Positions 21,211 to 30,556 of a stretch of DNA of 64,000 nt are shown here, piece after piece. Origin of the DNA: Channallabes apus (lineage: Eukaryota > Chordata > Actinopteri > Siluriformes > Clariidae). The notes under the pieces are model-generated. The model saw only the letters and a list, made by a program, of their open reading frames with translations, was not told the origin of the DNA and searched no databases. Where the stretch lies: the NCBI GenBank assembly GCA_030522415.1, contig CM060108.1:53732452-53796451 (forward strand), in the 5' to 3' direction. The position numbers and the translations under genes are program-made. How positions within the stretch are numbered: position 1 is the first letter of the stretch; each line of letters starts with the position of its first letter.

Positions 21211-21889
21211 TTCTGCTATTATTTTCAACACCACTGAATGTTTGTGCTGTAGGCTTTAGGTTTCTAGGGGTGCATTCCTAAATTCTATAAATGCCAAGGT
21301 GAGAAAATCATGTTTGAGAAAACGACATTCTGTATCTGTAAAGTTAGTAAATTCTCTGGTTTAAACACATTTGAGCTTGGAAGGTTGAATTGCTGAGCAC
21401 TACTGCTTTTATTGATGAATCTGAGAGTCACTGCCCGCCCTCGGCTTGTTCATCACGGACACTGATCATTTTTATTGATACGCACCCATGTCCAAATAAA
21501 ATGGCATAATTCCCCTTTAGAGTAACCCAGGAAAGGTGAAACAAACAGAAATCTATGTAAAAGAGAAAGACAAACTATTTTGCGATACCTAGTGAATGTC
21601 TATATACAAAATGTAATCAGCGATATATTGCTTTAAAAGTGATACAGAATTATTTTGTTCATGTTCCATTAACAATTAACCACACATATTTGTAAATCTT
21701 TATTTACATTTAACCATTTGGCAGATGCTCTTATCCAGAGTGACTTATAAAAAAGTGTTTTGAAGTTTACGATACTGGATAGATACTTACACTGGGTTAC
21801 TAGGTTACCAACTAGGTGCCATCAGTCAAACACAATTGGGAAGAGTCTTTTTTTTTTTTTTGGTCGGGGCAGGGCGGTGGGGGTGAGGG

Positions 21890-22450
21890 GTATTAGTCCA
21901 AGTATTGAAGGAACAAATAAGTCTTGAGTTGTTGTTTAAAGATTGACAAAAACTTTGCTGCATGGTCATCTAGGGGAAGTTCATTCAAAGAGTGGATGAA
22001 TGTCTTCCCCGATCCCTGCAAGATGGTTGAACGAGATGAGCAGTGCTGGAGGATCTAAGGGGAACGTGGTGCGGTGCATGGTGTGATCAGAGCACAGTGC
22101 TGCTGCATTCTGGATCAGCTGCAAAGGACGAATGGTGGACAGAGGCAGACTTGCCAGGCGTGAGTTGCAGTAGTCCAGTCTTGAAATAACATGGGACTGA
22201 ACGAACACCCGAGTAGCCTGTGAAGGAAAAAAATGGGCAGATTCTTCTGATGTTGTAAAGCGTAGGTTAGCAATGTGCTGAGATAAAGACAGATGATTGT
22301 CCACAGTAACCCCAAGATTGTGGTGAGTGGCTGAAGAAGTGACCAGATTGTTGTCCAGGAATATCACCAGGTCTTGACCTGGGGATGAACAGCAGTTCGG
22401 TTTTACTCAAATTGATCTTCAGCTGATACAACACATTATCATGTTTTACC
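21890..22450 (-). mobile_element. L2/CR1-type LINE relic, RT C-terminal region
   Basis: The minus strand reads LGVTVDNHLSLSQHIANL, SRLDYCNSRLASLPLSTI and IRPLQLIQNAAA, the segment downstream of the RT catalytic box in L2/CR1-type ORF2. Frameshifts separate the pieces. A better-preserved paralogous stretch is at 35830-36270. Confidence 0.8.
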
Positions 22451-22573
22451 ATAAAACAAAATGAGAAATGTTTGGGAGAAAGCGCATTGATTTACCATTT
22501 TTATGTTTTTCTTTTTATTAGGAAACTAACATTTTAAATGAGAATGCCGCCCTCTCTTGCTCTTTTTTTCCCC

Positions 22574-22609
22574 TGCATGCATGCATGCATGCATGCGCGT
22601 GTGTGTGTG
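22574..22609. repeat. (GCAT)n-(GT)n microsatellite
   Basis: About five GCAT units, which are self-complementary, followed by GCGC and (GT)5. It is absent from the paralogous copy near 36380, which has (GA)n instead. Confidence 0.9.
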
Positions 22610-23421
22610 AGTGAGAGATCTCCTCTACAACACGATTCCCCTATACAATAAATTATATGTGCTTTATGAGAAATAATAGAGACATAATATAATAAACAGG
22701 TTTCTGTAAAATGCGGTGTACTCCATGGTATAAGTGTGATCTATGAATACAAGTGAACTGGCATTCTCTAGACATGAGCCAGGGATCACCTGCCATCAGT
22801 GCAGATTGTTTTAACCATTTCACCACAAAGGAAGGTGTGTGATTCAGTGACTGAAACCTCCTTTTTTATTTTCCAAGATGAATACAACATTTACAAAAGA
22901 CAGCCGCAACTGTGAATGTGCATCTCTTTGTCCACAGGTGTGACTTTGCAAAGTGTTGAAAAGCATGACATTACTACAGGCCATACTTAGCTGAGTTATT
23001 TGTAAACCAAGCCGGTGCCGCATTATTGACTCCTACATAAAAATAAATTTTGGCTGCCATTTGAAAAAACAAACAAAAAAAATCTTATTATCTTTGTGTA
23101 TGAGAGTGACAGAGCAAGATGACATCCTTGATATAATGACAAAAAAAATATGTGGCCAATGCAGTAATTTCCAGTGGTACGGTGTCTTAAATGCACCAAA
23201 GGTCAGACCATTAAAGCATAATTAGTGACGGTACTCAGACACTGACACTGTATAGATCACAAAATATGTAGACAATGCAAGACTGCAGTTAACTGAAGCA
23301 GTCACTACTCCACCTGACGGGACTATACAGCATTGCAACCAGATTATTAGAACAGCGCAAGAGGGCGTTTATGGGTCCGGGCTTCGTTCACTGCGTCATC
23401 GCGGGTGATCAGAGTCCGAGC

Positions 23422-24597
23422 TATATATATACTGACTAGATGTGGCCTTGGGCCTCTAAGCACACGTCAACATCGCCGCCAGCTTGGGTCGGGGATCTGA
23501 AGGAAGCGCCAAAGTTTCCCGTCATTATTTTCTTGAACTGGATGTTTTCAAAGAATGGTTAACCTGTGTTATATACTGTAGCCTAATCATTTAATAAGCT
23601 GTTGTAAATACTGGGAGATGTTTTCACACTACGTATGCACGTTATGTTTGTTTTTGTGTTATATAACCATTTTACGCTGGTCATTGTATTGCAGGCTTGC
23701 TAATGTGCAAAATAAACCAGTACAATTCAGATGTTTGAATTTACATTTAGTCATTTGGCAGACGCTCTTATCCAGAGCGACTTACATATTTTATCTCATT
23801 ACACATCTGAGCAGTTGAGGGTTAAGGGCCTTGCTCAAGGGCCCAACAGTGGCAACTTGGTGGTTGTGGGGTTTGAACCTATGATCTTCCGAACCGTAGT
23901 CCAATGCCTTAACCACTGAGCTACCCCTGGCCCTGAATGAACATGTATTTTTAAGTATGGATATCACACCATTGTAGCCATTGTGTGTGCAGTAGACTAG
24001 GCTAAGGTAAGTAACAATAGTTAATTTTAAGTTAACTGAAGTGGAAATATAATAAACGTACACCTAGTTTTGAAGTAGATTAATATCAAAAGCTTAAATT
24101 TTCTCTGGACTCGATCATAAATACATGTCTGTCAGTTGGAACAAACCAAAAAACTAAAAAAAAATAATTTGAGATTTGGACGATTTATGATTTAATTTCT
24201 GCCTAAATGCAGATGTTCGGTTCCCCATCCCAACATTCTGAGGTCTGTTGGTCAGGAAGTCCATATTTTTTCCCCCCGCTTTGTTTGTTTAACTCAAACC
24301 TTTATTAATTTAATATTTTAAATTATTCATGTTTTTTTCACATCACTATCAGCATCCTTGTAATTGTTTTGTGCAATTGTAGAACAAATTAATTAGTTAT
24401 GTAGGTGTGTCTAAGTATTGTAGTGTATATGATATATCACATATTTATGATAGAACATATATCATATAAGTAAAATAATCAATTAATCTATATCATAAAC
24501 ATATGTCTGACGTTTATAATAAACCAAACGGCTTGAAAATCGGTTGAAAATTAAGCAAATTAAGGTGATTTTAATGTTGATTAAACTATATATCTAT
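23422..24597. mobile_element. Unclassified 1.2-kb insertion with 10-bp target duplication
   Basis: Bordered by GAGTCCGAGC at 23412-23421 and again at 24598-24607. The paralogous segment at 39395-39420 has one uninterrupted copy of this word, which proves an insertion. The ends are (TA)n-like, and no long inverted repeat, LTR or transposase is evident. A SINE lies inside at about 23740-23934. The superfamily is unknown. Confidence 0.72.
23740..23934 (-). mobile_element. tRNA-derived SINE
   Basis: On the minus strand the head reads GGTAGCTCAGTGGTTAAGGC (box A-like), then GGTTCAAACCC (box B-like). The other end holds GTCGCTCTGGATAAGAGCGT, a common teleost SINE/LINE tail motif. TGAAT flanks both sides. 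It is SINE-like, not a functional tRNA: there is no complete cloverleaf. Confidence 0.8.
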
Positions 24598-24658
24598 GAG
24601 TCCGAGCAGGGGAAGGTCTCACATGGCTTCCGCTGTGTGTGTGTGTGTGTGTGTGCAC

Positions 24659-24846
24659 GTGTGCCATCCAGTCCAGTAGGGGTCAGTAAAACACCACACT
24701 ACAAGAGAAAGGAGAAGTAGAACTAAAGACGTTGTTATTTATCTCTATATGTAGCTGTTTCTTCATGCGGTTCTACAGAGACTCTTAAATCTGATCGAGT
24801 TACACTAATAACAGCATTAGGAGAGAATTAACTCACTGATCCTGAG
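24659..24846 (+). other. ZNF-C non-coding 5' exon
   Basis: Close copy of 15845-16029, preceded by a (GT)n tract at 24634-24653. Donor GTAAGT at 24847-24852; the intron runs to the acceptor CTTAACTAG ending at 25571, 725 bp with no large insertion. This gives the cleanest view of the ancestral gene layout. Confidence 0.74.
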
Positions 24847-25604
24847 GTAAGTTCAAGTCTAAACATTCTCACTACAATGCCACATGGGAATTGTGGACTG
24901 GGAGATCCAGGCTAGGCTAGTCTACTATTTACATCAAGATGTTACACTCCTGACTCCTCTTATCTGTTATCTTCAGGGTCTGCTCAGTTACTCCAACTAT
25001 TACATACTTTACCATTTACACACAGACTAAATGATTCCATTGTGACTTTCAGGCTGCTCTTTGTACAATTACTTGGATTTTTGCACAATTAATACTGTTG
25101 GCACTGTTGTCATTTTGCCACATACAAAACTACACATCATGACTTTTTCTTTCTTTCTTTCTTTTTACTGCAGGAAACTTTTTTTTTACTTTTATTTTTT
25201 ATTTATATGCTTAACTATATGTATCTTGCAGTGTTTGTTCTTGGATTCTTTTCAGGTCAGTTCTTAACTTACCCTGTTAGTACTGAATATATGTAAGATA
25301 AACAGTGTGCAATCTACAACCTGTCTTTGTGTTACTGTCTCTATGGACATCTGGACTTTCCTTCAGCAACAATTCATTATCTATCCATCTACCCATCCAA
25401 GCAAACAGTTACTGACTGGATCTTAAATAGAGCTCTGGTTTATATGTAATAGTGTCTGTAGTACCAGAAATAAAAAAAAATAAAAAAAGGCATTAAATAT
25501 TTTTTTTTTTGGTATCTGACAATATTTTGTATTTTTCATGATGTTGAATTCTGTTTTCTTTTCTTAACTAGAGATAAAGAAGAACAAAACGTATAATTTG
25601 TACT

Positions 25605-27026
25605 ATGACCACAAAAGAAGAATCTCAGACAGACCTTCACCACTGCTTAGTGTGTGGAAAGAGTTTTAGTCAAGAGAAGGATCTCACAGCGCACCAGCTC
25701 ATCCACAGACAAGACAAACCACATCAGTGCTCACAGTGTGGAAAGAGTTTTAATTATAAATGTCGACTCCAACAACATCAGCGCACTCATACAGGAGAGA
25801 TGCGGTATCACTGCTCACATTGTGGAAAGGGTTTCCTTTATACAAGTCATCTGCAACAACATCAGCGCGTTCACACAGGAGAGAAGCCGTATCAGTGCTC
25901 ACAGTGTGAAAAGAGTTTTGCTAACGTGAGCAATTTGAAAGTACACCAGCACGTTCATACAGGAGAGAAGCCGTATCAGTGCTCACAGTGTGGAAAGGGT
26001 TTCATTGATGAATGTCATCTGCAAAAGCATCAGCGCACTCATACAAGAATGAAGCCGTATCAGTGCTCACAGTGTGAAAAAGGTTTTGCTAACATGAGAA
26101 ATTTGAAAGCACACCAGCACATTCATACAGGAGAGAAGCCGTATCAGTGCTCACAGTGTGGGAAGGGTTTCATTTATAAATGTCATCTGCAACAACATCA
26201 GCGCACACATACAGGAGAAAAGCCGTATCAGTGCTCACAGTGTGGAAAGTGTTTTGCCATTTTGAGAAATTTGAAAATACATCAGCACATCCATGCTGGT
26301 GAAAAGCTGTATCCATACTTACAATCTGGAAAGAGTTTCGGTAACGGGAGTCATTTCCAACGACACCAGCGTATTCACACTGGAGACAAACTGTACCACT
26401 GTTCACTGTGTGGGAAGCGTTTTACTTACAAAGGTTATCTCCGCATTCACCAGCGCATTCACACTGGAGACAAACCGTACCACTGTTCACTGTGTGGGAA
26501 GCGTTTTATTTACATAGGCTCTCTCCGGGTTCACCAGCGCATTCACATTGGAGACAAACCGTACCACTGTTCACTGTGTGGGAAGCGTTTTATTTACAAA
26601 GATTCTCTCCGGGTTCACCAGCGCATTCACACTGGAGACAAACCGTACCACTGTTCACTGTGTGGGAAGAGTTTTATTGACAAACGTTCTCTCCGGCTTC
26701 ACGAGCGCATTCACACTGGAGACAAACTGTACCACTGTTCAAAGTGTGGAAAGACTTTTAATCACAAGGCTTCTCTCCGGGTTCACGAGCGCGTTCACAC
26801 TGGAGAAAAGCCATATTATTGCTCACAGTGTGGGAAGAGTTTTAGTCTTTTGAGCAATCTCCAACAACATCAGCGCATTCACACTGGAGAGAAGCCGTAT
26901 CACTGCTCCGTGTGTGGAAAAAAATTTACTCAAAACGGCTCTTTAAAAAACCATCTACGCATGCATACTAAAGGGAGCGGTAAAAAGGTTACTCTCAAGG
27001 TACATGCCCCTGAGGGGCTTCTTTAG
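25605..27026 (+). CDS. ZNF-C: C2H2 zinc-finger protein, 16 finger units (473 aa)
   Basis: The longest member. Units start at residue 14, period 28, last His at 454, then a basic tail ending EGLL. Unit 9 (position 238) is dead: both zinc cysteines are lost (YPYLQSGKSF), extending the damage seen in ZNF-B. Units 10-13 form a homogeneous run of YHCSLCGK fingers that looks locally amplified. Units 4-7 correspond to the duplicated pairs of ZNF-B but have diverged (NVSNL, DECHL). The linker between units 5 and 6 reads TRMKP. The start ATG is homologous to that of the paralogs; codon 3 is Lys-bearing (MTTKEES) as in ZNF-D. Probable nuclear DNA-binding protein; no effector domain is seen. Confidence 0.93.
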   Translation: MTTKEESQTDLHHCLVCGKSFSQEKDLTAHQLIHRQDKPHQCSQCGKSFNYKCRLQQHQRTHTGEMRYHCSHCGKGFLYTSHLQQHQRVHTGEKPYQCSQCEKSFANVSNLKVHQHVHTGEKPYQCSQCGKGFIDECHLQKHQRTHTRMKPYQCSQCEKGFANMRNLKAHQHIHTGEKPYQCSQCGKGFIYKCHLQQHQRTHTGEKPYQCSQCGKCFAILRNLKIHQHIHAGEKLYPYLQSGKSFGNGSHFQRHQRIHTGDKLYHCSLCGKRFTYKGYLRIHQRIHTGDKPYHCSLCGKRFIYIGSLRVHQRIHIGDKPYHCSLCGKRFIYKDSLRVHQRIHTGDKPYHCSLCGKSFIDKRSLRLHERIHTGDKLYHCSKCGKTFNHKASLRVHERVHTGEKPYYCSQCGKSFSLLSNLQQHQRIHTGEKPYHCSVCGKKFTQNGSLKNHLRMHTKGSGKKVTLKVHAPEGLL

Positions 27027-27107
27027 GGCCACAAACTGGGAAGCACTATGTGAAAAACTTGGCGCGGATATCAATTTAATGATTTAGTGAATAATACAAT
27101 GGTGGAT
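27027..27107 (+). other. ZNF-C 3' flank, cut short
   Basis: Only 81 bp of the shared 3' flank remain (to GGTGGATT) before a truncated Tc1-like element. The two AATAAA signals present downstream of ZNF-A and ZNF-B are therefore missing here. Confidence 0.7.
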
Positions 27108-28187
27108 TGATGCAGTATGTGGTCTGGCATTGTCATGTTGGAAAATACAAGGTCTTACCTGAAAGAGATGACGTCTGGATGGGGGCATATGTTGTTCTTT
27201 AACTTGGATATACCTTTCAGCATTGATGGTGCCTTTCCAGATGTATAAGCTGCACATGTCACACGCACTCATGCAATCCCATACCATACGAGTTGCAGGC
27301 CTCTGAACTGGGCGCTAATAACAACTTGGGGTTGTCTTCTTTAGTCCGAATGACATGGCATCCCAGTTTCCCAAAAAGCACTTCATATTTTCATTCATCT
27401 GACCACATTCTTCCACTTTGACACAGTCCAGAGAAATCGCCTGCTCCTCTGGATCATGTTTAGATATGGCTTCTTTTTTGACCTATAGAGTTTTAGTCGG
27501 CAACGGCGAATGACACTGTGGATTGTGTTCACTGACAATGTTTTCTGGAAGTATTCCTGAACCCATGTTCTGATTTCCATTACAGTAGCATTCTGGTATG
27601 TGATCCAGTGCTGTCTAAGGGCCCGAAGTTCATGGGCATCCAGTGTGGTCTTCCGGCCTTGACCCTTAAGTAAAGAATTGTTCCAGATTCTCAGAATTTT
27701 GATATCTATGTATCTCTAATATCTTGATGATATTATACTTGTAGATGATGAACTTAAATTTTTTTTGCAATTTTTCTCTGAGAAAGTACATTCTTATATT
27801 GCGCCAATATTTTTCGGCGCAGCATTGGGGGAATTGGTGTTTGACTTCTCTTGACTTCTGAGAGACACTGCCTGAGAGGCTCTTTTTATACCCAATCATA
27901 TTGCCAATTGACTTAATTTGCAAATAGGTCCTCTGGCTGATTCTTATATGTACATTTAACTTTTCCGGCCTCTTATTCCTGTCCCAACTTCTTTGGAATG
28001 TGTAGTTCTCATGAAATCCAAAATGAGCCAATATTTAGTATGGCATTTGAAAATGGCTCATTTTCAACATTTGATATGTTATCTATATTCTATTCTGAAT
28101 AAAATATTGAAATTTTAAACTTCCACTTCAATGCATTGTTTTTATTCACAATTTTACGGTGTCCCAACTTTCTTTGAATCAGGTTTG
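27108..28187 (-). mobile_element. Tc1-like transposon C, copy 2, right part
   Basis: It ends CAACTTTCTTTGAATCAGGTTTG followed by TA at 28188-28189, the complement of the terminus seen at 20635 and 35144. Minus-strand transposase fragments include QHDNARPHTA near 27100 and a helix-turn-helix-like block near 27395-27580 (SVNTIHSVIRRCRLKLYRS). It lacks the opposite end, so it is a partial copy. Confidence 0.82.
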
Positions 28188-28189
28188 TA

Positions 28190-28314
28190 TTATTTAAAAA
28201 AAAATAGTCTCATAAATTAAATAAAAGTTATTGTGCAACAATCACACACAGGGATTTGTATATAAAGACAGGATATTAAAACGTTATGACGTCCGGTGAT
28301 TCAAATGGTGTGTA
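28190..28314 (+). other. Residual duplicated ZNF 3' flank
   Basis: TTGTGCAACAATCACACACAGGGATTTGTATATAAAG matches 54200-54240 downstream of ZNF-D, showing that the cluster flank resumes between two transposons. Confidence 0.6.
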
Positions 28315-28906
28315 CAGTGGTGTTCAAAATAATAGCAGTGTGTTGAAAAAAAGTGAGTAAAGCTAAAAAAAATAGCAGTGTGGAGTTCAATTAGAGGTAA
28401 ATTATTCTGTGAAAAACAGGTGTCAAACAAGTTCCTCTTCTTTAAGGATAAATGCAGAAAAGGTTGTCCTGTGCATTTCTCTCTGAAAATCAGAGTAAAA
28501 TGGGTCGTCCAGACATTGTTCAGAAGAACAGCGTACTTTGATTCAAAAGTTGATTGGAGATGGGAAAACATACAAAGAAGTGCAGAAAAGGATAGACTGC
28601 TCTGCTAAAATGATACCAAATCATGTTAAGCTTTAAAATGGAGACCAAAACCAGAGAGACGTGGAAGAAAACAGAAAACTACTATTTGACTAGATCGAAG
28701 AATAACAAAATTGACTCAAAGAACGCCTAAAGTTACCTGTTAGTCCTGTTCCTATTAGAATACGGCTATGTGAAGTCAAGCTATCAGTTTGCTATCTGTA
28801 ACTATGCAGTTACAGTTCACCAAAGAACACATTGACTGGCCTAAAGAGAAATGGTGCAATATTTTGTGGACTGATGAAAGCAAGATTGTTCTTTTTGGGT
28901 CTAGAG
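28315..28906 (+). mobile_element. Tc1-like transposon D, left part (split by a hAT)
   Basis: The terminus CAGTGGTGTTCAAAATAATA follows a TA at 28313-28314. Transposase words [16 protein letters not shown] end exactly at the hAT junction and continue after it (30546) as GHRQ. Beyond about 30556 the element is lost to the L2 junction. Confidence 0.88.
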
Positions 28907-29185
28907 CAGTGTTTCAACCACTGTGCCGCGGTACACTAGTGTGCGGTGGGAAATTATTAAATTTCACCTAATTGGTCTAAAACATTTTTATTAAACTAAT
29001 AAGTCTGCGAATAATATGCCTTTGTCGAGTGTCCCGCGCTGTCTACACCGGCAGAGTAATCAAGTCATACTCTTCCATATCAATAGGTGGCAGCAGATAG
29101 CTAATTGCCTTGTATTTTGAGACGAGAATTAGTGATTAGTGATTGAGCTTCTCAACCCTGACTGCTATAAAAATAAAAAGATCTT

Positions 29186-29659
29186 CGGCTACGTTTACAC
29201 TGCAGGTCTCGATGCCCAATTCTTATTTGTTGCCTATATCTGTTTTTTTTGACCGTCTGTTTACACGTTATTTCAACTATGACTCATACCCGATACACGT
29301 GTTTACACTTGCCCTACCATCTGAAACATTGTGCATAGTTAAAGAGGGGTTCTTGCGCTGCAAGTCATTAAACTGTGAATAACGTCATTAAACCATTCTG
29401 TACTGTTTTAATGACGTACAGAACACAAAGCCACAGGAAATCCAATCTGTCTGTTTACACGACAATCACATTAGCACATATCTGATTTATATCTGATTTA
29501 TTTCCACATATGAAGGAGGCCTGAAACTGATCTCGAAATATCGGAATGCATGTGATTTTTTTCCTGTTTACACGGACATAGAACTTATCCCATATGTGTC
29601 ACATATGAGCAAAAATATCGGAATTGGGTCACATTTAACTGACAGTGTAAACGTAGCCG
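29186..29659. mobile_element. MITE with CGGCTACGTTTACACTG termini
   Basis: A 474-bp element with inverted ends CGGCTACGTTTACACTG and complement, flanked by TCTT (29182-29185, 29660-29663). Internal words such as GTTTACACG recur in both orientations. A 22-bp piece (29569-29590) reappears inverted at 29810-29832, outside the right end, suggesting local rearrangement. Confidence 0.78.
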
Positions 29660-29864
29660 TCTTTCTTCAATTCATGCCAGGGTATCAGCTCTGTGTTCAT
29701 CCCAACAGGCCCGGGTTTCACACAGTAGGTAGAAATATGAAAGATAAAAAAAAGACTGTTTTCATTGTCTTTTTTTTTTATTTATTTTTTTTATCTTTCA
29801 TATTTCTATAAGTTCTATGTCCGTGTAAACAGAAAAAAAAATATATATATATACTTTTCATTGT

Positions 29865-30238
29865 AGGCGGCGCGGTGGTGTAGTGGTTAGCACTGTCGCC
29901 TTGCACCCCCAGGGTCCGGGTTCGATTCCCCGGCCAGGCTCGATTCCCGTCTCTGTGTGCATGGAGTTTGCATTTTCTCCCCGTGCTTGGTGGGTTTCCT
30001 CCGGGTACTCCGGTTTCCTCCCACAGTCCAAAGACATGCAGGTTAGGCTAATTGGTGTTCCCAAATTGACCATAGTGTGTGATTGGGTGTGTGAGTGTGT
30101 GTATGTGTGTGTGCCCTGCGATGAATTGGCACCCTGTCCAGGGTGTACCCCGCCTAGTGCCCGAAGTCTCCTGGGATAGGCTCCAGGTCCCCCGCGACCC
30201 TGAACACAGGATTAAGCGGTATAGAAAATGAATGAATG
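29865..30238 (+). mobile_element. tRNA-derived SINE (V-SINE/DANA-like)
   Basis: The head GGCGGCGCGGTGGTGTAGTG..TTAGCAC and the box B-like GGTTCGATTCC are followed by a body with TTTCCTCCGGGTACTCCGG and CCACAGTCCAAAGACATGCA, familiar from teleost V-SINE-type repeats. It is flanked by TTTTCATTGT on both sides (29855-29864, 30239-30248). The 3' tail is GAATGAATG. Confidence 0.88.
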
Positions 30239-30556
30239 TTTTCATTGTGTTTATTTGATTCCTATTCAAGACACTTTGATAAGAATGACTGTATATTGTT
30301 AATTGCACTTTTTATTTGAAAGAATATGTGAAAAATCAAAAAAGACTGTTTTCTTTGTGTTTATTTGATTCCTGTTCAAGACACTTCGATAAGTATTACT
30401 GTATATTGTTAATATATGCTACAGAGTTTCTTTTTTTTTTTTTTTTTTTTTTTACAGTTTCAGTTGTTGGTGTGTCTTGTGATTTTTTTTTTTCAATTAA
30501 AAATGTACCTTGGCTCAAAAAAGGTTTAAAAACACTGGTCTAGAGGCCACAGACAG

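Larger units (their letters stand above)
21484..23421 (+). repeat. Duplicated ZNF upstream segment, copy near ZNF-C
   Basis: Paralogous to 34869-36512 plus 38675-39420, with words such as CACCCATGTCCAAATAAA, TTCCCCTTTAGAGTAA, GCGGTGTACT, GGCATTCTCTAGACATGAGC and CGGGTGATCAGAGTCCGAGC in the same order. Colinearity is broken in the other copy by a Tc1-like element and a piggyBac element. The segment carries a LINE relic at about 21890-22450. Confidence 0.82.
28907..30537. mobile_element. Non-autonomous hAT transposon
   Basis: Flanked by the 8-bp duplication GTCTAGAG (28899-28906 and 30538-30545), diagnostic of hAT. Ends are CAGTGTTTCAACC and the complement CAGTGTTTTTAAACC. The 1631-bp body carries no transposase but holds a MITE and a SINE. 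It interrupts a Tc1 transposase codon run, giving a clear order of events. Confidence 0.92.

Noticed and set aside
23740..23934. Possible tRNA gene on the minus strand
   Set aside because: Box A- and B-like words are present, but no full cloverleaf forms and a SINE tail with flanking repeats follows.
27666..28031. 121-codon minus-strand frame
   Set aside because: It lies in the terminal/UTR part of a Tc1-like element and shows no transposase motif.
29865..29950. Possible tRNA gene on the plus strand
   Set aside because: It is the head of a V-SINE-like repeat with target duplications, not a stand-alone tRNA.
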